DNA from: DATEPR01 sp036273855
Lineage (GTDB): Bacteria; Actinomycetota; Actinomycetes; Mycobacteriales; Pseudonocardiaceae
Assembly: GCA_036273855.1 (NCBI GenBank)
Contig: DASUGU010000130.1
Location: forward strand, 62,001 to 126,000
Reading direction: 5' to 3'
Length of the DNA: 64,000 nucleotides
Shown here: positions 22,979 through 31,401 of the stretch, one piece after another
How the letters are laid out: each line of letters opens with the position of its first letter
How positions within the stretch are numbered: the first letter of the stretch is position 1
Notes under the pieces: model-generated
Told to the model about the DNA's origin: nothing
Databases searched by the model: none
The model's input: the letters and a program-made list of their open reading frames with translations, nothing else
Made by a program: the position numbers and the translations under genes

Positions 22979-24634
22979 GTGCGCCGAATCCGGATCGTGG
23001 TGGCCCTGACCTGCGCCGCGCTGCTGACCACCGGTGTGGTGGCGGCGGCCGCGACGCCGACGGTGGAGATCAACTCGCAGAACCCGGTGACCGCGGCGCC
23101 GCCCGTGTCCCGCCCGCACACCCGTTCGTGCACCGTCGACCTGGCCACGAACTTCCCGTCGAACGACGCGACCGGGGCCGCGCAGAACTTCTCCGGCACG
23201 ATCGCCCCGCCCGCGGGCTGTGCCGGGCCGTGGGCGAAGATCGTGCTGGACTGGACCACCAGCGTGCAGGGCCGCCAGTTCGACCGGTCCGGGTCGCTGG
23301 ACATCGGCACCACGCAGGTGTGGTTCGGCACCACCTACGAGCCCGACCCGGCCGGCATCACGTACCACTTCGCGAAGGACATCACGGAGTACGCATCGCT
23401 GTTCCGCCAGCAGCAGACGTTCACCGGCGGGATCGTCAACTTCACCAACGACACCGACACCGGCGTCTACGCGCAGACCGTGTCGATCACCTTCTTCCAG
23501 GCCGACCACGCGAACCCGGCGCCGACCGAACCGGACGCCGTCGTGGGGCTGGGGGAGAAGGACGCGAGCCCCGGCACGCCGACCGTGCATCTCGCCGCGG
23601 CCGGCCTGCCGCGCAACATCACCCGTGCCCTGCTGGAGGTGTCGATCAAGGGCAACGGATGCGACGAGCAGTGGTTCACCGACGTCCCGGACAGCGTGTC
23701 CGCGCTGTACCCGGCGGCCGGGCTGTGCGGGCACGGCCCGTACCGGGAGGTGTCGGCCGCGATCGACGGCACACCGGCCGGGGTGACCCAGTACTTCCCG
23801 TTCATCTTCACCGGCGGGATCGTGCCCACGCTGTGGCGGCCGATCCCCGCGGTGGGCACGTTCGACATGACACCCGACCTGATCGACGTGACGCCGTTCG
23901 TCGGGCGACTGGTCGACGGGCAGAGCCACGACATCGCGTTGAGCGTGGCGAACATCGGTGACGTGTGGAACCTGGACGCGAACCTGCTGCTGTTCACCGA
24001 TCACGGCGCCGCGACCACCAGCGGTGCGCTCACCCAGGACACGGTCGGCGCGACCGCGCCCCAACAGACGGCGGTCGACCAGCACGCCAACGGTGACACC
24101 ACGGCGACCGTCACCGCGAGCCGGGACTGGACGACGTCGGGCTTCGTGAACACCTCGGCCGGCCGGGTCGTCACCACGGTCAGCCAGCACGCCGACTACC
24201 GCAACGTGGACACGGTCACCAATGGTGGTTTCGCCCAGCAGTTGGCACAGACCGACTCCGGGCACAACACCGTGCGCAGCGCCGGTCCGCGCGGCGTCAC
24301 CGTGTCGACCCACGGGTGGTCGTACCCGATCTCGGTGAACGCGACCTTCCAGATCACCGACGACAACAACTTCGACCTGACCGCCACCGTCGACATGACC
24401 CGCGACCTGGCCGACACCACCGTCGGGCCACGCAACCACACCGCCACGAGCTCGCACGACGAGGTGTCGTCGTTCGGCCTGGACCAGCGGGTGAACGGCA
24501 CGACCGTGGCGGCCGACGGACACTCGACCGAGGACTTCGCGGGCAACGACGACACCGGCGCGTTCTTCCGGCACTTCCTGGCGTCGGCCCACGGCTTCAT
24601 CACCGTGGACCGAGTCCGCCGGGAACGTACCTGA
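22979..24634 (+). CDS. Secreted PNGase A-like amidase
   Basis: 551 aa from GTG 22979, with GGGAGG 4 nt upstream. The signal peptide covers about residues 1-23 (RIVVALTCAALLTTGVVAAAA). The core matches the PNGase A domain: GNGCDEQWFTDVPD, then YREVSAAIDG, FPFIFTGGIVPTLWRPI, and the LIDVTPFVG and NLLLFTD segments. Plant and fungal relatives cleave N-glycans from glycopeptides; the bacterial ones are little studied. The last 200 residues are a beta-rich extension. Probably monocistronic; no host partner gene nearby. Confidence 0.8.
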   Translation: MRRIRIVVALTCAALLTTGVVAAAATPTVEINSQNPVTAAPPVSRPHTRSCTVDLATNFPSNDATGAAQNFSGTIAPPAGCAGPWAKIVLDWTTSVQGRQFDRSGSLDIGTTQVWFGTTYEPDPAGITYHFAKDITEYASLFRQQQTFTGGIVNFTNDTDTGVYAQTVSITFFQADHANPAPTEPDAVVGLGEKDASPGTPTVHLAAAGLPRNITRALLEVSIKGNGCDEQWFTDVPDSVSALYPAAGLCGHGPYREVSAAIDGTPAGVTQYFPFIFTGGIVPTLWRPIPAVGTFDMTPDLIDVTPFVGRLVDGQSHDIALSVANIGDVWNLDANLLLFTDHGAATTSGALTQDTVGATAPQQTAVDQHANGDTTATVTASRDWTTSGFVNTSAGRVVTTVSQHADYRNVDTVTNGGFAQQLAQTDSGHNTVRSAGPRGVTVSTHGWSYPISVNATFQITDDNNFDLTATVDMTRDLADTTVGPRNHTATSSHDEVSSFGLDQRVNGTTVAADGHSTEDFAGNDDTGAFFRHFLASAHGFITVDRVRRERT

Positions 24635-24910
24635 CGCACACCGACCGGCCGGGCGGCGACGGTGGCCGCGCTGATGTCCACACCGAACAGGGAGACGCCA
24701 TGTCCACAGTGGAGCCGGCAGGATGAAACCGGCGTAGCAGAAGCCCTTCCGGCCGTCGGCGAGCAGCCGGTCGACCAACACCCCGATCGGCACACCAGGA
24801 GGTCACCCGTCCGAACGAGCCGCTCGCGAAGCCATCGGCCACCCGGCGGAGTCGCGCCGGCGGGTGAATCGGAGTCGTTCGGCTTGGCGGTGTCGCATCG
24901 GGGTGGCACA
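24635..24910. other. Intergenic region, no gene seen
   Basis: No supportable gene. Open frames here run antisense or lack starts. Confidence 0.4.
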
Positions 24911-25849
24911 TTGTCGATCGTGGCGTCTGTGCGCGTTGACCGGCGGTGGCCGCTGGCCCTGGTGGCCGTCGCGCTGATCGCCGGGTGCGGCACGGCACAG
25001 CAGCCGACCCTGGCCGCCCCGACGACCACACCCGCCCGGCCCGCGTCGGCCGTCACGGTCGTGAAGGTCGACGACGTGGCCGCGGCCCGCCCGGCCACCG
25101 GGCTGGGCGCTGCCCGGGTGGTCTACGTCGAGCCGGTCGAGGGTGGCCTCACCCGGATCGCCGCGGTGTTCGGTGGTCGCGTGCCGGCCGTGGTGGGCCC
25201 GGTGCGCAGCGCCCGGCCGACCGACATCGGCCTGCTCGGTCAGTGGGGCAGGCCGGCGTTCGCCTACTCCGGCTCGGCCCCGCAGTTGCGCGCCGCCCTG
25301 CGGTCAGCGCCACTGGTCAACGCGGCCCAGTCCGACGTGCCACACGCCTACTTCCGACGGTCCACCCACCGGGCGCCGCACAACCTGTATGTCCACCCCG
25401 GACAGTTGCCTGTCGGGACGGGACCGGCGGTGCCCGCCGTGACGTTCGGGCCACCGCCCTCCGGTGGTGTTCCCTCGACGGACGAACGGATCCGCTACCC
25501 GGCGGCGTCGTTCGAGTTCCGCTGGTCGCCCGGCGTGGGGCGCTGGCTGGTGTGGCAGGACGGCACACCGCTGACGTCCACCGACGCCGGGCAGTTGGGC
25601 GCGGCGACCGTGGTGGTCCAGTCGGTGACGATGTCGACGGCCGGGTTCCGCGACTCGGCAGGCTCGCCGGTACCGGTGGCGAACACCGTCGGCACTGGAC
25701 CGGCGACGGTGCTGCGCGGTGGCGTGCGTTTCGCGGCGACGTGGTCGCGGCCGAGCGCCACCGCACCGACCCGGTTCACGGTCACGCGGTCCGGTCAGCC
25801 CCTGCCGATGGCAACCGGCCAGGTGTGGGTGCTGCTGGTGGCCCGCTGA
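24911..25849 (+). CDS. DUF3048 domain lipoprotein
   Basis: 312 aa from TTG 24911, with GTG 24920 or 24929 as alternatives; GGGGTGG lies just upstream of the TTG. The lipobox LIAGC follows a short hydrophobic signal. The domain has the usual DUF3048 motifs: VKVDDVAAARPATGL, RVVYVEPVEGGLTR, VGPVRSARPTD, FAYSGSAP and APHNLY. Function unknown, probably cell-envelope. The 3' end overlaps the convergent aminotransferase gene by 68 bp. Confidence 0.85.
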   Translation: MSIVASVRVDRRWPLALVAVALIAGCGTAQQPTLAAPTTTPARPASAVTVVKVDDVAAARPATGLGAARVVYVEPVEGGLTRIAAVFGGRVPAVVGPVRSARPTDIGLLGQWGRPAFAYSGSAPQLRAALRSAPLVNAAQSDVPHAYFRRSTHRAPHNLYVHPGQLPVGTGPAVPAVTFGPPPSGGVPSTDERIRYPAASFEFRWSPGVGRWLVWQDGTPLTSTDAGQLGAATVVVQSVTMSTAGFRDSAGSPVPVANTVGTGPATVLRGGVRFAATWSRPSATAPTRFTVTRSGQPLPMATGQVWVLLVAR

Positions 25850-27023
25850 GCGTCGCTCGCCAGGCCGCGGACAGCCGGGCGGCCGCGTCGGCGAGCCGGT
25901 CCGGCGGATGGAAGCTGAACGCCAGGCGCACCGCGGGTCCCCGGGCCTCGCCGAACCGCGACCCGGCCGCCACTGGCACGCCGTCCCGTTCGGCGGCCGC
26001 CACCAGCTCGGACTCCGCACAACGGTCCGGTGGCCGCAACCACACGAAGAACCCGCCGGCCGGACGGGGCACCGGGAAGTCCAGCTCGCCGCGCAGCGTG
26101 TCGACGAGCGCGTCCCGCCGCTGCCGGAGCTGGTCGCGCAGCCGGCCGACATGCCGCTCGTACCCGCCGGATTCGATGAGCGTGGTCACCGCCATCGCCG
26201 CGAGATGGTTCACCCCGCCGCCGCTGACGAACATCGCGCTGTCGGCCCAGGCGTTCGCCGTGGGGGAGTCGGCGGCCAGCCAACCCAGCCGCACGCCCGG
26301 CGCCAGCGATTTGGAGAACGAGCCCAACCGCAGGACGCCCTGGTAACCCGCCGATCCGGCCAGCGAGCGCGGCACGGCGTCCGGTTCGAGGAACACGTCC
26401 GCGTAGGCGTCGTCCTCGATCACTGTGACGCCGTAGCGCTGTGCGACGGCGATCAGCGCCGACCGGCGATCCTGCGGCACGACACGGCCGGTCGGGTTGT
26501 GGAACGTCGGCACGAGATACATGAACGCGACCCGGCCACGGCCCGTGCTCGCGTGTTCGATGGCATGCGCCAGGACGTCGGGAGCCATGCCGGACTCGTC
26601 GGTCGGCACCCGGCGGACCGTCAGGCCGCGGGCCCGGAAGATCTCGACACCCAGGTCATAGGACAGGTCCTCGACGAACACGACCGCGCCGTCGGGCGCC
26701 GAGCGCGCCAGCAGGTCGAGCATCGACGAGGTGCCGGCCGTGATCACGAGCTGGTCGGGCGAGCAGGGCACGCCGTCAGCGCGGGTGATGCGGTCGGCCA
26801 GCGCGGTGCGCAACGGCAGCGGTCCCTGGTTCTCGCCGTACGCCAGCGCGGCCGGGCCGTACTCGGTCAGCGCCGACGCGTAGGCGTCCCGGAGCGCGTC
26901 GGTCGGCAGCAGGGCCGGGTCGAGGTAGCCGGGTCCGAGATTGACGACCCCGGCCGGATCCGGGCACTGCACGACCCCGGGAATCCACCACGACCCGCCT
27001 GCTGCCGGTGTGCACGACGTCAT
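25782..27023 (-). CDS. PLP-dependent aminotransferase (class I/II)
   Basis: 413 aa from ATG 27023; a GTG at 27044 adds seven residues. Fold-type I features are present: TAGTSSMLDLLA, VPTFHNPTG, IEDDAYADVF and the Schiff-base lysine in SFSKSLAPGVRLGW. It most resembles the LysN/2-aminoadipate or MocR-type aminotransferases, without an N-terminal HTH. Substrate not assignable. The C-terminus runs 68 bp into the opposite gene. Confidence 0.8.
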   Translation of the reverse strand: MTSCTPAAGGSWWIPGVVQCPDPAGVVNLGPGYLDPALLPTDALRDAYASALTEYGPAALAYGENQGPLPLRTALADRITRADGVPCSPDQLVITAGTSSMLDLLARSAPDGAVVFVEDLSYDLGVEIFRARGLTVRRVPTDESGMAPDVLAHAIEHASTGRGRVAFMYLVPTFHNPTGRVVPQDRRSALIAVAQRYGVTVIEDDAYADVFLEPDAVPRSLAGSAGYQGVLRLGSFSKSLAPGVRLGWLAADSPTANAWADSAMFVSGGGVNHLAAMAVTTLIESGGYERHVGRLRDQLRQRRDALVDTLRGELDFPVPRPAGGFFVWLRPPDRCAESELVAAAERDGVPVAAGSRFGEARGPAVRLAFSFHPPDRLADAAARLSAAWRATLSGPPAAPTPGRLPSAGADRTA

Positions 27024-27059
27024 CGGTCCATCGTCGCCGATCACGGCGAGCGATGTGGG

Positions 27060-27527
27060 CTACGCCTCGACGTTGCGGGCCAGGATGCCGAGCGTGGCAC
27101 GCAGTGCGGCCTGGGAGATGACGGGGAAGATGCCGCGTGAGCGCCAGTCGTCGTTGATGGCGCTCCAGTCGTAGTACGACGTCACGGCGGTGCCGCCGTC
27201 GACGGCCGTGAGCTGGTAGCCGTAGACGTGGCCGATCGGCGGGTCGATCCTGGGCGAGGTGATGGTCCACTCGATGTGGGCGTCCTGCTCGTAGCGGGTG
27301 ATCTTGATCGTCACGTCGTACTTGCCCAGCGGCACGTCGCCCAGCGCCTCGCGGTCCATGTGGACGAGGAAGGTGTCGTCCACCTGTCGTGCGGGCTTGC
27401 CCTCGGCGGCCTGCAACGTCCCGGAGCTGTCGATCAGCACGTGTCCCTGCGGGTCACTGACCACCGCGAATATCGCCGCCGGGGGAGCGGCGATCTGCCG
27501 CTCGACCTCGATGCGCTCTGTTGCCAT
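27060..27527 (-). CDS. SRPBCC (START-like) family protein
   Basis: 155 aa from ATG 27527, with AGGG upstream. It has the helix-grip fold sequence pattern: IEVERQIAAPPAAIFAVVSD at the start and GGTAVTSYYDWSAI near the end. Such proteins bind small hydrophobic ligands or act as cyclases. Lies between the aminotransferase and the Rrf2 gene in the same direction, so it may share their transcript. Ligand unknown. Confidence 0.8.
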   Translation of the reverse strand: MATERIEVERQIAAPPAAIFAVVSDPQGHVLIDSSGTLQAAEGKPARQVDDTFLVHMDREALGDVPLGKYDVTIKITRYEQDAHIEWTITSPRIDPPIGHVYGYQLTAVDGGTAVTSYYDWSAINDDWRSRGIFPVISQAALRATLGILARNVEA

Positions 27528-27602
27528 GTGGGTACCCTGGCATGATCGCGCGGCCCGTGGCACCGTTCACCCGCGACCGGGAGCGTGACGAATCCCGCGG
27601 TG

Positions 27603-28085
27603 TCAGGAGTCGGCGGCGACCAGCCACTCGCCGATCGGGCCCAACACGTCGCCCTCGTAGTCGGTGCCGACCGTGCGGACGAGGTCCGCGATCGACACCT
27701 CCCGCAGGGTGGCCCGCCACGCGTGGTCGGCGGCGTACATCGTGCGGGCGATCGCGCACGGGGCGGCGCATGCCTCCGGTGGCGCTCCCATCGGTCCGCG
27801 TTGCCGGATCTCCGTGCACACATATGTCGATTGTGGACCTTCGATCGCCTCGACCACGTCGAGCACCGTGATCTCCTGCGGCGACCGGGTGAGCACGTAG
27901 CCGCCGGTCTTGCCCTGCGTCGACCGCACCAGTCCGGCGCGCGACAGCGACTGCAGGTGCTTGGCCAGGTAGGTCGACGAGACCTGGTGCAACTCGGCCA
28001 GGCGCGTCGCGGGCACCGGCCGGGCCGCTCTGGTCAACACCACGCAGCAGTGCAGCGCCCACTCGACGCCGCCGGACAACTTCAC
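27603..28085 (-). CDS. Rrf2-family regulator, possibly iron-sulfur
   Basis: 160 aa, GTG 28085. The winged HTH covers residues 1-70 (LSGGVEWALHCCVVLTR, TRLAELHQVSSTYLAKHL, GLVRSTQGKTGGYVL). Three cysteines (VCTEIRQRG, EACAAPCAIAR) sit where IscR/NsrR/RsrR proteins bind a cluster. Divergent from the NmrA/SDR operon with 110 bp between; two dyads in that gap are likely its sites. Typical of redox or NO sensors; the actual signal is unknown. Confidence 0.88.
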   Translation of the reverse strand: MKLSGGVEWALHCCVVLTRAARPVPATRLAELHQVSSTYLAKHLQSLSRAGLVRSTQGKTGGYVLTRSPQEITVLDVVEAIEGPQSTYVCTEIRQRGPMGAPPEACAAPCAIARTMYAADHAWRATLREVSIADLVRTVGTDYEGDVLGPIGEWLVAADS

Positions 28086-28103
28086 CCATCCAGGTTAACG
28101 ACG

Positions 28104-28146
28104 ACTCTTGACCTGGACAAGAGTTGTCCGAGTAATGTCTCGGACA
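28104..28146 (+). promoter_or_regulatory. Promoter with two dyads for the NmrA/SDR operon
   Basis: ACTCTTG (28104-28110) / CAAGAGT (28118-28124) and TGTCCGAG (28125-28132) / CTCGGACA (28139-28146) are inverted repeats. A TTGACC box (28109-28114) and TAATGT (28133-28138), 18 bp apart, could be the promoter, each overlapping a dyad. This fits repression by the divergent Rrf2 protein. Confidence 0.65.
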
Positions 28147-28194
28147 TCAGGAGTCCGAGTTTGCCGGGATGTGGGCCGGCAGAAGAGGAGTGTC

Positions 28195-28929
28195 ATGAAC
28201 ATCGCGGTCATCGGCACGGGGCTGATCGGTTCCCAGGTGGTGCGCCGGCTCACCGCTGCCGGCCACAACGCGACCGGCCATTCGCGCTCGACCGGCATCG
28301 ACCTGCTCACCGGCGAGGGCCTGGACGACGCGGTGCGCGGCGCCGAGGTCGTGGTGAACCTGACCAACTCGCCGACCTTCGACGAGGCGTCGATCGAGTT
28401 CTTCCGCACCTCGGTGACCAACCTGCTGGCCGCCGCACGGACCGCCGGTGTCGGGCACATCGTGACGCTGTCGATCGTCGGCGTCGACCAGGTGCCCGAT
28501 CTCGCCTACTACCGCGCCAAGGCCCTGCAGGAGGACCTGGTCAAGGCCGGGCCCATCCCGTTCTCGATCGTGCGCGCCACCCAGTTCATGGAGTTCATCC
28601 CGCCCACACTGGACTGGACCACCGACGGCGACGTCGTGCGCCTGCCCGCCACCCCGATCCAGCCCATCTGCTCCGCCGAGGTCGCCGACGCCGTCGCCGA
28701 CGTCGCGGCAGGTGCCCCGCTGCGCGGCATCCGCGACATCGCCGGCCCCGAAGTCTTCACGCTCGACGAGTTGGGCCGTATCACGCTGGAGCTGACCGGC
28801 GACAGCCGCCACGTCGTCACCGACGAGACCGCCGGCATGTTCGCCGCGGTCAAGGGCGACGTGCTCATCGCCCCGGACGGCGCCCATATCGCGACCACTC
28901 GGTTCCGCGACTGGCTGCTGTCCCGCTGA
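28195..28929 (+). CDS. NmrA-like NAD(P)-binding protein
   Basis: 244 aa, ATG 28195 with AGAGGAG upstream. N-terminal Rossmann motif IAVIGTGLIGSQVVRRL, then VVNLTNSP and GHIVTLSIVGVD, as in atypical short-chain dehydrogenases of the NmrA/SDR_a family. These act as redox sensors or NADPH-dependent reductases. The next gene overlaps by one base (TGATG). Common partner of Rrf2-type regulators in actinobacteria. Confidence 0.85.
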   Translation: MNIAVIGTGLIGSQVVRRLTAAGHNATGHSRSTGIDLLTGEGLDDAVRGAEVVVNLTNSPTFDEASIEFFRTSVTNLLAAARTAGVGHIVTLSIVGVDQVPDLAYYRAKALQEDLVKAGPIPFSIVRATQFMEFIPPTLDWTTDGDVVRLPATPIQPICSAEVADAVADVAAGAPLRGIRDIAGPEVFTLDELGRITLELTGDSRHVVTDETAGMFAAVKGDVLIAPDGAHIATTRFRDWLLSR

Positions 28930-29693
28930 TGGCGACCGATCACACGGGCGGCAGGGTCGCCCTCATTACTGGTGCGAGCAGGGGGATCGGCGCGGCCGTT
29001 GCCCGGCTGCTGGCGTCCCGGGGCATGCGGGTCGTGATCAACTACCGCAGCAGCGGCGCTGAAGCGGACGAGGTGGTCGAGTCGATCCGATCGGCGGGCG
29101 GCCAGGCGATGGCCGTGCCGGCCGACGTGCGCGACGAGTCCGCCGTGCGCGGCATGATCGAGCAGGTCCGCGACACCATGGGCGACGTGGAGGTGTTGGT
29201 CCACAATGCCCTGATCCCGTACGCCATCAAGTCGTTCCAGGAGATCTCGTGGGACGAACTGGGCGGCAAGCTGGACCAGGAGATGCGCGCGGCCTTCCTG
29301 CTGACCAAGGCCGTCGTCCCGGCCATGAGCGCGCGCGGCTACGGACGGATCGTCTACCTCGGCACCGTGCTGAGCAGGCGGCCGCGCGAGGGCATGATCG
29401 CGCTCGGCGTGTCGAAGGCCGCCCTGAGCCAGTTCGCCCGCTACGTCGCGCAGGAGACGGGGCCGTGCGGGATCACCGTCAACGTGGTGGCCCCGGGGCC
29501 GGTGGGCGAGACCGCCATCACCACGGCCGCCCTGGACGACGAAGTCCAGCGGCGCCAGGCGGCCCAGACCGCGTTGGGCCGGATCGCCAAACCCGACGAC
29601 GTGGCCCGCGCCGTCGCGTTCTACGCGGGTGACGACAGCGGATTCATCACCGGCACCACAGCGCCGGTGAACGGCGGACTGGCCATGGACTGA
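28929..29693 (+). CDS. SDR-family protein lacking the catalytic tyrosine
   Basis: 254 aa; ATG shares one base with the preceding TGA. Cofactor motif TGASRGIGAAVARLL and the NAG-like VHNALIPY are present, and the end has VAPGPVGET and ITGTTAPVNGG. But the YxxxK position reads IALGVSKAAL: a Leu stands where the catalytic Tyr should be, while Lys is kept. It may be inactive or have another chemistry, for example as a binding partner. Confidence 0.85.
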   Translation: MATDHTGGRVALITGASRGIGAAVARLLASRGMRVVINYRSSGAEADEVVESIRSAGGQAMAVPADVRDESAVRGMIEQVRDTMGDVEVLVHNALIPYAIKSFQEISWDELGGKLDQEMRAAFLLTKAVVPAMSARGYGRIVYLGTVLSRRPREGMIALGVSKAALSQFARYVAQETGPCGITVNVVAPGPVGETAITTAALDDEVQRRQAAQTALGRIAKPDDVARAVAFYAGDDSGFITGTTAPVNGGLAMD

Positions 29694-29708
29694 CGGGAGC
29701 CGGCACAC

Positions 29709-30596
29709 ATGCACACCATCGACCTGACCTATGTCGGGCTGGGCATCCACGAGGAACTGGTCGCCTACGTCGCCGACCAGGAGGACTACTTCCACCAGGA
29801 GGGCGTCCACGTCGCCCTCCGCGACGGCTGCGCCTGGGACGGCGAACGGGTCCGGCGGACCGCCACGATCGGGCTGGGCAGGGCCGCGCTTTCCCGGGTG
29901 ACCGACGGCGTCCCGTGGACGGTGTTGTGCGTCAACACCCAGCAGCCGCTGTTCTGGTTGCTCGCCCGGGACACCTATACGTCGGTGCGGGACCTGAAGG
30001 GCCGCCGGATCGGCATCCACCCGCCGAGGACCGCACCCGGCTGCTTCTCCCGCATCGTGCTCAGGAAACACGGCCTGGACCCCGACCACGACGTTCGGTC
30101 GGTCGTCATGACGCCGGGGGACTACGGCCACCACCTCCGCCGGCTGGCCGATGGCTCGCTGGACGCGGCGTTCGTCGGCAGCACCCTGGCACCCGAGGTC
30201 GTGGCCCGGGAGAACGGCCTACGGTTGCTCGCCTTCGTCGGCGACGACTTCCGGATCCCCACGGTGGGCATCGCCGTTGACCCGACCCACATCGCGCCCG
30301 ACGACCCGGCGGTGCAGGCTCTGCTGCGGGCCAACCGCCGGGCGCTGCGCACGATCCACGACGAGCCGGATCTCGCCGTCCGGTACGTCAACGCCCTCAT
30401 CCCGAGCCTCACCCCGGCGCAGGCCAGGCAACACTACGAGCGCTACGTCGCGCCGTATTTCACCGTCGACGGCCGCCACGACCCGGCCATCGCCGCCCAG
30501 GCTGTGTCGGACGTGGCGGCCGAACTGGGCGTGTCCTCGGTGCCCGACGCGACGGACATCTACCGCACCGAACCGGCCGAGAGGTCGGTCGGCTGA
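29709..30596 (+). CDS. NMT1/THI5-like solute-binding-fold protein without signal
   Basis: 295 aa. It has the periplasmic-binding fold of the NMT1/THI5 group: IDLTYVGLGIHEELV at the start, VRDLKGRRIGIHPP, and DGSLDAAFVGSTLAP. There is no signal peptide or lipobox, so it is either cytosolic or exported in another way. It lies 15 nt after the SDR gene and before a ModB/ModC pair, as a substrate-binding gene would. The ligand is unknown. Confidence 0.75.
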   Translation: MHTIDLTYVGLGIHEELVAYVADQEDYFHQEGVHVALRDGCAWDGERVRRTATIGLGRAALSRVTDGVPWTVLCVNTQQPLFWLLARDTYTSVRDLKGRRIGIHPPRTAPGCFSRIVLRKHGLDPDHDVRSVVMTPGDYGHHLRRLADGSLDAAFVGSTLAPEVVARENGLRLLAFVGDDFRIPTVGIAVDPTHIAPDDPAVQALLRANRRALRTIHDEPDLAVRYVNALIPSLTPAQARQHYERYVAPYFTVDGRHDPAIAAQAVSDVAAELGVSSVPDATDIYRTEPAERSVG

Positions 30597-30633
30597 TCCG
30601 GCCCCACCGGGCTGTCGTATCTCCGCATCTGCG

Positions 30634-31401
30634 GTGTCACTGACGCTGCTGGTGCCCGCGCTGATCGCCGTGGCGTTTCTCGTGCTGCCGCTGGCCGGGC
30701 TGCTGATCCGGGCTCCGTGGAGCCATCTCGGGTCCGTGCTGAGTGGCTCGGACGTGACGCAGGCCCTGGTGCTCTCGCTGTGGACCGCGTCGGCGGCGAC
30801 CGGGGATCTCCCTGGTCATCGGGGTGCCGTTGGCGTGGGTCCTGGCCAGGGGCCGGTTCCCCTGCGTGCCCTGGTGACGCTGCCGTTGGTGCTGCCGCCG
30901 GTGGTGGGCGGGGTCGCCCTGCTGCTGGCGTTCGGGCGCACCGGATTCCTGGGCAGGTACCTGGACGCGTGGTTCGGGGTGACGATCCCGTTCACGCCGG
31001 TGGCCGTCGTGATGGCGGAGACGTTCGTCGCGATGCCGTTCCTGGTGATCACCGTCGAGGGCGCGTTCCGCTCGGCGGACCAGGGTTTCGAGGAGGCGGC
31101 GGCCACCCTGGGGGCGCGGCGGATGACGGTGTTCCGGCGGGTGACCGTGCCCATGATCGCGCCGTCCCTCGGCGCTGGTGCGGTGTTGTGCTGGGCGCGG
31201 GCACTGGGGGAGTTCGGGGCGACGATCACGTTCGCGGGCAGCTTCCCCGGCCGTACCGAGACCATGCCCATCGCGGTGTACTACGCGCTGGAGACCGACC
31301 CCGACGCGGCGATCGCACTGAGCCTGGTGCTGCTGGTCGTCTCCGTCGCGGTGCTGGTCTCGCTGCGGGACCGCTGGTTGCGGGGCGGTTCGGTGCCGTG
31401 A
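30634..31401 (+). CDS. modB: ModB-type ABC permease with two compensating frameshifts
   Basis: 255 codons from GTG 30634. Before 30800 and after 30862 the protein matches ModB (LIAVAFLVLPLAGLLIR, then RALVTLPLVLPPVVGGVALL, MAETFVAMPFLV, EEAAATLGA). Between GGGG at 30802-30805 and CCCC at 30859-30862 the correct frame is another one, giving GVPLAWVLARGRFP. One base is extra at the first site and one missing at the second. Either two sequencing errors or a real replaced segment in a membrane helix. The end overlaps modC (GTGA). Confidence 0.75.
   Translation: MSLTLLVPALIAVAFLVLPLAGLLIRAPWSHLGSVLSGSDVTQALVLSLWTASAATGDLPGHRGAVGVGPGQGPVPLRALVTLPLVLPPVVGGVALLLAFGRTGFLGRYLDAWFGVTIPFTPVAVVMAETFVAMPFLVITVEGAFRSADQGFEEAAATLGARRMTVFRRVTVPMIAPSLGAGAVLCWARALGEFGATITFAGSFPGRTETMPIAVYYALETDPDAAIALSLVLLVVSVAVLVSLRDRWLRGGSVP

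Noticed and set aside
22952..24793. 613-codon minus-strand frame opposite the PNGase A-like gene
   Set aside because: Gly/Arg/Val-rich shadow; the plus strand has a signal peptide and a known domain.
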